Of a DNA stretch of 32,029 bases, positions 15,103 through 23,084 are shown piece by piece. The DNA is taken from NCBI GenBank assembly GCA_013285945.1, contig JABDGP010000037.1, forward strand, positions 1 through 32,029, read 5' to 3'. A model generated the notes under the pieces. That model was not told the DNA's origin. It saw nothing but the letters and a program-made list of their open reading frames with translations, and ran no database searches. Source of the stretch: Bacteroidota bacterium (lineage in GTDB: Bacteria > Bacteroidota > Bacteroidia > Cytophagales > Cyclobacteriaceae). Within the stretch, counting starts at the first letter, position 1. Each line of letters starts with the position of its first letter. The translations under genes were made by a program, and so were the position numbers.

Positions 15103-16227
15103 TTATTGAAATTCTGCCCCGGAAGACCGGCCTAAGTTGGTCATAGCACAACGGAAGCCAATATATGCTCTGGTAGAATCCTTGTATTCATAAGTACGAG
15201 TCCCTGTTTCAAGATAATAAGCCACGTCTTTCCAAGATCCTCCACGGATCACTTTACGGGCATTGTATTTCTCTTTTGAATTGCCTTGCTTATCATAAGC
15301 ACCTTTGTCAATAAATTGAGGGTTTAGATCCCACACCGTAGGTACAGAAGCTGCATAGAAGTCATCCAAGCACCATTCGGAGACATTACCCGCCATGTCA
15401 ACTAAGCCATAGTCATTGGGGAAATAAATACCTACAGGTGATGTGTAGGCAAAGCCATCATCGTAATAGTTGCCACGTCCAGGTTTAAAGTTAGCCAGCA
15501 TACACCCTTTTGAGTTACGGATGTAAGGGTTACCCCAAGGATATTTTGCCATATCACGTCCGCCGCGAGCAGCATATTCCCACTCTGCTTCTGACGGTAA
15601 TCGGAATGCAGGCATCTGCGGCTGGCCACCATTTACCTGGCGCCATTCGTTCAAAAATGCTGTCCTCCATCTTCCAAAGAAAGAAGCTGCTTCCCAACTT
15701 ACACCCACTACTGGATAGTCTTTGTAGCCAGGATGTTGCCAATAATAATCGACTAGTGGATCGCCCATATGATGGGTGAAATCTTTCATCCATACAGTGG
15801 TATCGGGTTTATATTTTGCTATGAATTCCTGTTGGCTTACCTGTGGGAAGTTGGTCAATTGAGCACCACCTTCAGCACCAAGGAAAAATGTAGTGAATTG
15901 TAAATACTCATCATTGGTGATTTCCGTCTCATCCATAAAGAGCGGACCAATAGTAATTTGTTTATTAAAGTTGATTTGAGTTGAAGCTGGATCTTCGTCT
16001 GCCTGCCCCATATGAAAGGTACCAGCAGGAATGGGCACCATCCCGTAAGGTATTACCATTGCCCATCCTTCGCGTCGCTCGATAGTGGACTGACCAACGA
16101 CTTCACCTTGCGAGTCACCCCCGCCCTTCTTCTTGCCAATACCCAGAAGGCCGCAAGAACCTACGATGCATCCGGCACCTACGATCGCCATGCCATATAG
16201 AGCTTTGTGATAAAACATTCTTTTCAT
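15103..16227 (-). CDS. gldK: Gliding motility / T9SS lipoprotein GldK
   Basis: GldK (PorK) is an outer-membrane lipoprotein that forms the large periplasmic ring of T9SS with GldN. The N-terminus has a lipoprotein signal with IVGSC (Cys25 as likely lipidated residue). It is followed by a Gly/Lys-rich linker and a formylglycine-generating-enzyme-like (SUMF1) domain from about residue 60: IPAGTFHMGQ, EITNDEYLQF, FRLPSEAEWEYAARGG, GNVSEWCLDDF and IRGGSWKD. In GldK this domain is structural rather than a sulfatase activator. The length (374) is a little below some relatives, with no sign of truncation. It is the first gene of gldKLMN, 159 bases after porP/sprF. Confidence 0.95.
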   Translation of the reverse strand: MKRMFYHKALYGMAIVGAGCIVGSCGLLGIGKKKGGGDSQGEVVGQSTIERREGWAMVIPYGMVPIPAGTFHMGQADEDPASTQINFNKQITIGPLFMDETEITNDEYLQFTTFFLGAEGGAQLTNFPQVSQQEFIAKYKPDTTVWMKDFTHHMGDPLVDYYWQHPGYKDYPVVGVSWEAASFFGRWRTAFLNEWRQVNGGQPQMPAFRLPSEAEWEYAARGGRDMAKYPWGNPYIRNSKGCMLANFKPGRGNYYDDGFAYTSPVGIYFPNDYGLVDMAGNVSEWCLDDFYAASVPTVWDLNPQFIDKGAYDKQGNSKEKYNARKVIRGGSWKDVAYYLETGTRTYEYKDSTRAYIGFRCAMTNLGRSSGAEFQ

Positions 16228-16321
16228 ACAGATCAGTTTATTTTCTGTGTTTCATTCCTAATGCCAACGAATGGACTCGAAAGTTATTCTTTTTTCAGTC
16301 TTTTTTAAAAATCGTGGTTAC

Positions 16322-16352
16322 CAAATTCTACAAAATCTTAAACAAAGCCAAA
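16322..16352 (-). promoter_or_regulatory. Possible promoter of the gldKLMN operon
   Basis: On the minus strand TTTG (16352-16349) is followed after 18 bases by TAGAATTTG (16330-16322), one base longer than the TAnnTTTG consensus. The spacer between porP/sprF and gldK is long enough for a separate promoter, but this match is imperfect. Confidence 0.25.
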
Positions 16353-16386
16353 AAAACTTTCATTTAGTGCTGACCCTGTGAGATGC

Positions 16387-17343
16387 TTATGATTTCCTAT
16401 ATCGAGGTGTACGTACAATTTTCTTCCCGGCTCCCGGGTTGGCAGGAAGGTCATACATAAGCATAAATTCGTGTGATGTTGCCTGCTTTGCAGCTTGGTC
16501 TTTAATAACGTAGTCCAGCGAGTATCCCAATTTTAATGATTTGTCTTTCAAGAAACTGTAGCCCATTAGCAGGGAGGCGGCTTCGCCCTGACGGAAGGAC
16601 AATCCACCCCACATCATATCTTTTAAGTAAGCCAGCGAAGTGATGTTAAAAGATGTTTTTACAAAGTCAGATTGAATCAATGTGGAGAAATGGAATTTCA
16701 GATCAAAATTAACTTCGTAGATGTAACCACCTGTAACATAAGCGTGAGTTTGGAGAGCATTTCTTTGGCTTAACCCAAAATCAAAAGTGGCATGAGTGAG
16801 ATGATCGAAACTTGCACCTACATAAAACTTTTCCTTTCTCCAGTAAACACCAACGGCCATATCAGGGCGAACTTGCGAAAGCGTTCCTGCTTTATCTCCC
16901 AACTTAGGATCTCCGGCATCGATATATCGATACAAACCAAAGTCTACTGTTTGGGAATAAATCCCTGTGCGGATACCAAAACTCAATTTGCTGTTCTTTA
17001 TTCCGAGATGATAGGCATAAGAAGCTTGCGCCTCCATGTTACTGAATGGTCCGAGGTTATCATGTGTTATGTATCCGCCAAAACCGCTGTTCAATTTAAA
17101 TATAGGAGTAGTAAATGTGATCAATTGTGTAGTGGGTGCTCCACCTCCGCCAACAGTAGGTGAATATCCAAGCCATTGACTCCGATGCAACGCCGTAATT
17201 TTAGTAACACCTTCAACACCTGAATATGCAGGGTTGTAATAAATGGTGTTAAACATGTATTGGGTAAATTGAGGATCTTGCTGAGCCATGACATGCAATG
17301 CCAGTCCGGTCAGAATCGATGCCAAAAAAATCCTTTTCACCAT
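16387..17343 (-). CDS. PorP/SprF family T9SS outer-membrane protein
   Basis: A 318-residue protein with a signal peptide cleaved near MAQQDPQF (about residue 20) and the family opening QDPQFTQYMFNTIYYNPAYSG (as overlapping segments, 22-42). Long alternating beta-strands follow, as expected for an outer-membrane barrel. PorP of Porphyromonas is needed for T9SS; SprF of Flavobacterium helps deliver the adhesin SprB. PorP/SprF genes are often multi-copy, but a copy directly before gldKLMN is the classic core copy. It has a good own promoter and is followed by gldK on the same strand. Confidence 0.94.
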   Translation of the reverse strand: MVKRIFLASILTGLALHVMAQQDPQFTQYMFNTIYYNPAYSGVEGVTKITALHRSQWLGYSPTVGGGGAPTTQLITFTTPIFKLNSGFGGYITHDNLGPFSNMEAQASYAYHLGIKNSKLSFGIRTGIYSQTVDFGLYRYIDAGDPKLGDKAGTLSQVRPDMAVGVYWRKEKFYVGASFDHLTHATFDFGLSQRNALQTHAYVTGGYIYEVNFDLKFHFSTLIQSDFVKTSFNITSLAYLKDMMWGGLSFRQGEAASLLMGYSFLKDKSLKLGYSLDYVIKDQAAKQATSHEFMLMYDLPANPGAGKKIVRTPRYRKS

Positions 17344-17365
17344 TAGTTGAAAAAATATAGAGGGA

Positions 17366-17397
17366 TAAAGATAGAAGAATTCTTTTTACACTTCAAA
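17366..17397 (-). promoter_or_regulatory. Bacteroidetes promoter of porP/sprF
   Basis: Minus-strand TTTG (17397-17394), a 20-base spacer, then TATCTTTA (17373-17366), one mismatch from TAnnTTTG. The ATG at 17343 lies about 23 bases further. Both boxes and the spacing fit the known Bacteroidetes sigma-factor pattern. Confidence 0.6.
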
Positions 17398-17456
17398 TGG
17401 ATGTAATTAAAGTGTAATAAAATCAGCTTCAAGCTAAAAACGTAGCTGTGAATCAG

Positions 17457-18233
17457 TTATTTAATATTATTCGCCTTTTTTATATAGAGTTCCAATGCGC
17501 CAGCCATTGAGGGAGCGTTGGGCAATGGGGCTTCTATATCAAGGATAAAACCGTTCTCTTTTACGGTTCTGGCTGTCGTTGGGCCAAATGCCGCAAGTCG
17601 TGTATTATTCTGCTTGAATTCAGGGAAATTGACGATCAAAGAATTTACACCTGAGGGGCTGAAGAAAGCAAGAATATCGTAGTACACATTTTTTAAGTCG
17701 CTGAGATTAGCAGCTACTGTATGATTGATGATAGCTTCACTGTAGGAAAAACCATTGTCTCTTAAAAAATCGGGGATATCATTTTTGCGAATGTCCGAAC
17801 ATGGATATAAGAATTTTTCATTCTTATGCTTCTTCAAAATTTCAAGTAAATCTTTGGTGTCTTTCAGACCTGTAAAGATTTTTCGCTTGCGAACCACTAT
17901 ATATTTCTGAAGGTAGTTGGAAGTCTGATCGGAGATGCAAAAATATTTCATCTCAGGAGGCATCTCCAGTTTCAACTCACGGCAAAGGATAAAAAAATGG
18001 TCAACAGCATTTCGACTGGTGAAAATAACAGCCGTGTGGCTTAGTATCTCAATTTTTTGTTTGCGGAATTCTTTGGCACCAACCGGCTCTACTTGAATAA
18101 AAGGTCTAAAATCAACTTTTACATTGAATTTTTCCTCAAATTTCAGGTAAGGAGAGTTGGGATCAGTAGGAACTTCCTGGGTGACTAAGATGCTTTTTAC
18201 TTTGCGCATCCGGTCAGTAGCTGTTTCAGTCAT
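17457..18233 (-). CDS. hemD: Uroporphyrinogen-III synthase
   Basis: HemD closes and isomerises hydroxymethylbilane to uroporphyrinogen III in haem and cobalamin synthesis. The 258-residue protein has two similar alpha-beta halves: VKSILVTQEVP at the start, HTAVIFTSRNAVDHFF (about 67-82) in the first half, and YDILAFFSPSGVNSLI with LAAFGPTTARTVKENGF in the second. FSPSGV and FGPTTA are typical of the family, whose overall conservation is low. It follows the DUF4271 gene by 22 bases, so the two probably share a transcript, and precedes porP/sprF by 113 bases. Confidence 0.88.
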   Translation of the reverse strand: MTETATDRMRKVKSILVTQEVPTDPNSPYLKFEEKFNVKVDFRPFIQVEPVGAKEFRKQKIEILSHTAVIFTSRNAVDHFFILCRELKLEMPPEMKYFCISDQTSNYLQKYIVVRKRKIFTGLKDTKDLLEILKKHKNEKFLYPCSDIRKNDIPDFLRDNGFSYSEAIINHTVAANLSDLKNVYYDILAFFSPSGVNSLIVNFPEFKQNNTRLAAFGPTTARTVKENGFILDIEAPLPNAPSMAGALELYIKKANNIK

Positions 18234-18255
18234 ATCAACACGTAGCAGTTCGGAC

Positions 18256-19299
18256 CTAAAACAATAATACCTTTATCAAAATAACCAACGGAAAAATTTC
18301 CGATACGCAAAGGTAGGAAAATAAATGGAACGAACGGAAAGGAGCACGAGCCAATAATTTAAAATAAAGTAAAACAGCTCCCAACAGAAGCAAAACACAA
18401 CCTGCCTCGATTAGTTTGATGAAATTGACCTGTATACCAAAAGCAAAACCCGCGACACTAATGATAGCAAAGAGTGCCAACGACAGAACCAGCATACGTA
18501 CAAAGTAAAAAAACTGATACCCCGCTATATCTTTCCAATCAAAAAGCTTTGCCAAAGCAGCCGCCAAGCCTAGCTTGAGCAGAAGCAACATGAATATCCC
18601 AACAGAGAGCACAAGCCACCTCCACGAAATAGAGTTGATGCTGCCAACACCTGTTGAAATTGAAAAGTCATCCGTTGTAAAATGAGAGGCTGTTATCAAT
18701 ACCAATGAAATTGTCATACTTGCAAAAAAGTAAAAGAGTAAATTCACGCTGGACGTTATCCGCAACGCGATCAGACCATCTTCGCTTTCCCTGAAAGAAA
18801 ATAATTTGATAACATCGAGATAATCCAACGTAAGCTGAGGGTTGGTGCGTAGTAGTGCAGTAAAAAAAATGACTAGTAACATCGATGCCATCAGAATAAA
18901 ATTGGAAAATGAATCTACAGGACGCCTGGGATTGTAAAATTCATTATGTACCGCATGTGAAACCCATTGTATTTCGAGGTCGTCAATATTCTTTTGATAA
19001 ACACTTAGAAAAATGACATTGGGATACTTCTCTTTCAAACTATCTGCCTTTAATAATAGCGAGTGACTACGGGCTGCAAAAGTAGAGTTGATAAAAAGAT
19101 AAAAACTCTCCTCGCTATTGATACGCAAGTAACTTCCGGGTTTTTGAGTCAAATTAATTGCTAAATGGCGCGCCTCCGGATTATTAAAGGCTTTCATCCG
19201 TGGCCTAAGGTCTTCTATCACCTGAAATTCTTTCTCTGCTCCTTTTTGGATCGACGATACTGCGAGAATTAAAAAAAGGATACCTCTGCCTATGAACAT
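18256..19299 (-). CDS. DUF4271 membrane protein
   Basis: 347 residues from ATG 19299. It has an N-terminal signal-like helix (MFIGRGILFLILAVSS), an extracytoplasmic domain of about 110 residues, and about six hydrophobic helices in the C-terminal two thirds (for example FILMASMLLVIFFTALL, LVLSVGIFMLLLLKLGLA and CVLLLLGAVLLYFKLL). This fits the Bacteroidetes-only DUF4271 family, of unknown function. The alternative start is a TTG at 19326 that overlaps the promoter region, so I prefer the ATG. Its position just before hemD and porP/sprF is commonly seen next to the gliding cluster and suggests an envelope role. Confidence 0.85.
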   Translation of the reverse strand: MFIGRGILFLILAVSSIQKGAEKEFQVIEDLRPRMKAFNNPEARHLAINLTQKPGSYLRINSEESFYLFINSTFAARSHSLLLKADSLKEKYPNVIFLSVYQKNIDDLEIQWVSHAVHNEFYNPRRPVDSFSNFILMASMLLVIFFTALLRTNPQLTLDYLDVIKLFSFRESEDGLIALRITSSVNLLFYFFASMTISLVLITASHFTTDDFSISTGVGSINSISWRWLVLSVGIFMLLLLKLGLAAALAKLFDWKDIAGYQFFYFVRMLVLSLALFAIISVAGFAFGIQVNFIKLIEAGCVLLLLGAVLLYFKLLARAPFRSFHLFSYLCVSEIFPLVILIKVLLF

Positions 19300-19314
19300 G
19301 TCAAGTACAAAAAT

Positions 19315-19322
19315 CAAAATTA
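19315..19322 (-). promoter_or_regulatory. Bacteroidetes -7 element for the DUF4271-hemD unit
   Basis: Minus-strand TAATTTTG, an exact TAnnTTTG match, 15 bases before ATG 19299. A near -7 for hemW (CAATTTTG, 19337-19344) lies on the other strand, so this spacer is divergently transcribed. Confidence 0.5.
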
Positions 19323-19362
19323 CCAATTTAAAGCATCAATTTTGCAGCGATATCTATAAGGC

Positions 19363-20493
19363 ATGGCCGGACTTTATCTACACATCCCATTTTGCAAGCA
19401 AGCTTGTTATTACTGCGACTTTCATTTCTCCACACAGAAGGATAATAAAGAAGCGCTCATCGATGCGATGTGTAAAGAACTCGTTTTACAAAAAAAATAC
19501 CTGACTGACGAGCTTGTTGAAACTATCTATTTTGGTGGCGGCACCCCTTCGCTACTTTCCGAAAGCGAACTCGGGAGTCTCTTTGACACCATTAACCAAA
19601 ATTTTATAGTAAAAGATAACGCGGAAGTAACACTGGAAGCTAATCCTGATGATCTGACTGAGCAAAATCTTTCTTTACTTAAATCCATGGGTATCAACCG
19701 ACTGAGTATTGGCGTACAATCATTCGATGATTCGGTTTTAAAATTTCTCAACCGTGTACATTCCGCAAAGGAAGCAATCCACTGCATTGAAGAAGCACAA
19801 AAAGCAGGGATCAACAACATTAGTATTGATTTGATTTACGCCATACCAGGGCAAGACCTCAATTTGTGGAAAAAAAATATTGAAAAAGCGATCGCAATTT
19901 CTCCAGCACACGTCTCAGCTTATTCATTAACCATTGAAGAAAAGACAGTGTTTGGGCGATGGCAAAAGACAGGGAAACTTCACTCGGAAAGTGATGAAAC
20001 CGCGGCAACACAAATGGAGATACTCATGCAAATGCTTGGCAATGCAAGCTATGAACACTACGAAATTTCAAATTTTTGCAAACCAGGGTTTTATTCGCGC
20101 CACAACAGCAGCTATTGGAAGCAAAAAAAATATTTGGGAGTTGGACCAAGTGCGCACTCTTATAATGGCCATAGCAGGCAGCACAACATCAACAATAATA
20201 CTCTTTACATTGAAGCAATTAAACAAGAGACAATTCCATTCCAGTTGGAGATACTGAGTCGGGCAAACAAAATCAATGAATATTTACTTACCACCTTACG
20301 AACGCATTGGGGTAGTGATCTTGACTATTTATTGAAGGAACATAACCATGATTTATTAAACGAAAATCATAAGGAAATCGAATCGTTTTTGGCCACCGGT
20401 CTTCTTCAACAAAAGGAGAATTTTCTTATACTGACTTCTAAAGGGAAGCTGTTGGCTGACAAAATCGCTTCTGATCTTTTTGTAGAATCATAA
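19363..20493 (+). CDS. hemW: HemW, radical SAM haem chaperone (coproporphyrinogen oxidase-like)
   Basis: A 376-residue radical SAM protein. The N-terminus shows LYLHIPFCKQACYYCDF with the cluster cysteines Cys11, Cys15 and Cys18, followed by the SAM-binding GGGTPS (58-63), LEANPDDLT and SIGVQSF. The Phe/Tyr-x-C form CxxxCYYC and the overall shorter length favour HemW, which binds haem, over true coproporphyrinogen dehydrogenase HemN. A C-terminal HemN-type domain is present (EYLLTTLRTHWGSDLDYL). It is divergent from DUF4271-hemD, so two tetrapyrrole genes share a control region. The next gene begins 30 bases later. Confidence 0.93.
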   Translation: MAGLYLHIPFCKQACYYCDFHFSTQKDNKEALIDAMCKELVLQKKYLTDELVETIYFGGGTPSLLSESELGSLFDTINQNFIVKDNAEVTLEANPDDLTEQNLSLLKSMGINRLSIGVQSFDDSVLKFLNRVHSAKEAIHCIEEAQKAGINNISIDLIYAIPGQDLNLWKKNIEKAIAISPAHVSAYSLTIEEKTVFGRWQKTGKLHSESDETAATQMEILMQMLGNASYEHYEISNFCKPGFYSRHNSSYWKQKKYLGVGPSAHSYNGHSRQHNINNNTLYIEAIKQETIPFQLEILSRANKINEYLLTTLRTHWGSDLDYLLKEHNHDLLNENHKEIESFLATGLLQQKENFLILTSKGKLLADKIASDLFVES

Positions 20494-20523
20494 ACTGTCA
20501 AAGGGATTTATTATTTTTCTGCC

Positions 20524-20889
20524 ATGAGCGAAGAAGAAAAGAAAGTTTATATGCTTCTCAAAGCCGTCATTTTCCACTACCACGGATTGGATGAGGCCGA
20601 AAAGGAAGACTTAGACAATACTTCAGAAAAATTGGGTGCATCCAACGCGCTTTCATGGGCACTCGATTTCATCTCGAAGGATTATATCACCGCCTTCGAC
20701 AGAGCCCGGGCTTATCTCAACGAAATCATCGGTGATTACTCAAAAGAGAAACGTACTGAATTAATTAACATGGTGTGGCAAGCCAACAACCTTAAAGGCT
20801 ATGTTACAGAAATGGAAGCTACAGCTATGCTCAAACTCGCCAAAGATTGGGGGGTAGAAAAAGAATTGATTGCCTTGGTGCTGAAATAA
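20524..20889 (+). CDS. Small TerB-like helical protein, 121 residues
   Basis: An all-helical acidic protein. The C-terminal half, KRTELINMVWQANNLKGYVT followed by EMEATAMLKLAKDWGV, has the shape of the TerB/DjlA-like helical domain. The ADG-type loop is replaced by NNLKGYVT and the metal-type acidic residues are only partly kept. The N-terminal half (MSEEEKKVYMLLKAVIFHYHGL) is helical. I call the fold with moderate confidence and give no function. It follows hemW closely on the same strand and ends five bases before the convergent WG-repeat gene. Confidence 0.7.
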   Translation: MSEEEKKVYMLLKAVIFHYHGLDEAEKEDLDNTSEKLGASNALSWALDFISKDYITAFDRARAYLNEIIGDYSKEKRTELINMVWQANNLKGYVTEMEATAMLKLAKDWGVEKELIALVLK

Positions 20890-20894
20890 GATCT

Positions 20895-23006
20895 TTACTG
20901 CAACTCCATCTCCTTCCATTCTGATTTCCGTTCTGCGAGAAAAAGATTTTTTGAATTGCTGAAAAGAAGTCTGTCGTAAATGATAGGGATAACACTTAGT
21001 CCCTGATCTGTGATTACTCCACATTTTGTTCCCTGACAAGCGATTATCAAACCCGCACCCAATAGGTTGAATGAATTGAAACGAGGCTCGATCATTACGT
21101 TGCCTTTACTATCGGCAATACCTTGCAGTCCCGATAAACTTAGCAGAAATCTATGATCGCTTAGCCGTTGAATAAAATCATAGCGCAATGGCAAAGCTAT
21201 TTTTCCCGTCTTATCAATCAATCCGTACTTGTGATTTCTTGACGCTACAGCAAGTCCATCTTTAAAATCTACTGCTCTATCATAATTTGGATTAACAACA
21301 ACCTGATCGCTTGCATTAACAAATCCCCATTTGCCCAATAGCTTAACGCCGGCAAGGCCTTCGTGAAATTCACCTATACTGTCATACCGATTTGCAACTA
21401 CCAATCGCCCATTTTGATCAACAAACCCATAGCGATCATCTTTTTTTATTCCGCGCAGGCCCTCCTGTTCTGGAAAAATTTCTTCTGTGTGCTCTGGTGC
21501 CGTACTGCGTTCAATAATTTGTCCGTAATAGCTTATTGTTTTCTCAATTCCGTCAGGCAAAAACTCAGTAAAATTTTCTTTATCAAACCTCAGCCGATAT
21601 GGTGTAAAATAAATCACCTCACCCTTTAAAGATTTAATAAATTTGTTTTCGGTTTGCTTTAACATATAACGGTTCTCGTTCACGACTTGCAATGGAAAGT
21701 CTTGTGGAGCTACAATCCAATCTTCGTTACCGTTAATGATTCCATATTTGTTTTTAAACTTCACTGCGATCAATCCGTCTATCGGCAGCGCAAGCGAATC
21801 AAACACACAATGAATGAATTCATGGCCTTTTGAATCGACCATTCCCCAATAGCCTTTTCGATTAGTTGCAAAACCGAAGAGGTTTGGTGCAAGAAGTTGT
21901 CCGTAAAATTTATCTGTCAAAATTTTTCCCTCAGGATTAAGCAACTGCCAACCATTGCCTTTGATAAAAGCCCGATAATTATTCTTTTCATAGATCAATG
22001 AATCAAAAGAAAAGGGAACGATTGTCTTACCATTTGATGCCAGCACCCCCATTTTACTACTATTGTACTTCGCTAAAAATGTTCCGTCTCCACTTTCAGA
22101 AATGGATTCGTATTTGATTGGAATTTTTGTTTCCAATTCCTCATCAATCACCCCAAAGGCGTTTCCTTTTTTGATAATGAATAATTTTTTGCTGACGGCC
22201 AGAAGTTGATCTGCAAAAATTTGCTTCACCGTCTGGTTCTTGTCGGTAATAAAAAGCCATTCGTTGGGCAACTTGGCCAGCACCTTTCCCTCTTCAGTAA
22301 TTTTTACGGAATTGAATTTCGTTTCCAACTTGACTAATCCATCGCGACCGATCAATCCTTGCAAATGATTTTGATAAACGATCGCGTAGCTTTTATAAAA
22401 CGAGGACACACTGTCAATTGAAAAGTCGGTGACCTGTTTCCCGTCTTCATCAAATAATGAAATCTTTTGTTCGTTATTTTCAACAGCATAACGTAGCGTT
22501 CCCAGCGGGTAGATGTTTTTGTACGACATCTGTATAAGAACCCGGTTATTTAAATCTATAAGACCGTAATAATAGCGTGGACCTTTCAGGTTAAAAACCA
22601 TGGCCCGCAATCCCTGAACCAGAATGCCATCATAAACAAATGGCACTTTGATTTCACCTTGCAAATTGAGGCAACCAGCTTTATAAAAAACTGCATTGAT
22701 TTTTTTTCGGGCCACGATACACTCGCCTCCCGAGTAGACTAAACTCTCAAATTCTGCAGGTGTTACAAATACTTTTTTCAAGTTGATTATTCCCCAGAAT
22801 CCTTTTAAGCGATAGCCTGTGACTTCCCCTATCACCGAAAAATTTCCATCTGACCAGCCCAGCGCTTCAAACGAAGGAGGAAGCACTACGTTTCCTGCTT
22901 CGTCTTTCATACCTACTTTGCCATTTTCTTCAAAAGTTTGATACCCTTTTGAAAAGGAAAGAACGCTACTGAGATAGCACATCAGGAAAATCCAACGCCA
23001 CTTCAT
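20895..23006 (-). CDS. Exported WG-repeat protein
   Basis: A 703-residue protein with a signal peptide (MKWRWIFLMCYLSSVLSFSKG). It is built of many WG (KWG-type) repeats: short beta units such as GFWGIINLKKVFVTPAEF, RYGFVDQNGRLVVANRYDSI, GKWGFVNASDQVVVNPNYD and HKYGLIDKTGKIALPLRYD. The repeats are recognisable at both ends and more degenerate in the middle (about 230-430). Such proteins are presumed binding surfaces in the envelope; no enzymatic motif is seen. There is no T9SS sorting domain at its end, so it probably stays periplasmic. It is convergent with the TerB-like gene and divergent from the sulfur-metabolism pair. Confidence 0.9.
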   Translation of the reverse strand: MKWRWIFLMCYLSSVLSFSKGYQTFEENGKVGMKDEAGNVVLPPSFEALGWSDGNFSVIGEVTGYRLKGFWGIINLKKVFVTPAEFESLVYSGGECIVARKKINAVFYKAGCLNLQGEIKVPFVYDGILVQGLRAMVFNLKGPRYYYGLIDLNNRVLIQMSYKNIYPLGTLRYAVENNEQKISLFDEDGKQVTDFSIDSVSSFYKSYAIVYQNHLQGLIGRDGLVKLETKFNSVKITEEGKVLAKLPNEWLFITDKNQTVKQIFADQLLAVSKKLFIIKKGNAFGVIDEELETKIPIKYESISESGDGTFLAKYNSSKMGVLASNGKTIVPFSFDSLIYEKNNYRAFIKGNGWQLLNPEGKILTDKFYGQLLAPNLFGFATNRKGYWGMVDSKGHEFIHCVFDSLALPIDGLIAVKFKNKYGIINGNEDWIVAPQDFPLQVVNENRYMLKQTENKFIKSLKGEVIYFTPYRLRFDKENFTEFLPDGIEKTISYYGQIIERSTAPEHTEEIFPEQEGLRGIKKDDRYGFVDQNGRLVVANRYDSIGEFHEGLAGVKLLGKWGFVNASDQVVVNPNYDRAVDFKDGLAVASRNHKYGLIDKTGKIALPLRYDFIQRLSDHRFLLSLSGLQGIADSKGNVMIEPRFNSFNLLGAGLIIACQGTKCGVITDQGLSVIPIIYDRLLFSNSKNLFLAERKSEWKEMELQ

Positions 23007-23010
23007 AATA

Positions 23011-23018
23011 CAAATGTA
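23011..23018 (-). promoter_or_regulatory. Bacteroidetes -7 element almost touching the WG-repeat start
   Basis: Minus-strand TACATTTG is an exact TAnnTTTG match, with only four bases (TATT) before ATG 23006. Initiation at the usual distance would fall at or inside the start codon. No -33 TTTG is seen. Confidence 0.45.
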
Positions 23019-23084
23019 AATGAGAATATTAAGAGAAGGGAATTTTTCAGACCTTTACATGGTTAGGTGAAGACGAAAAATACC

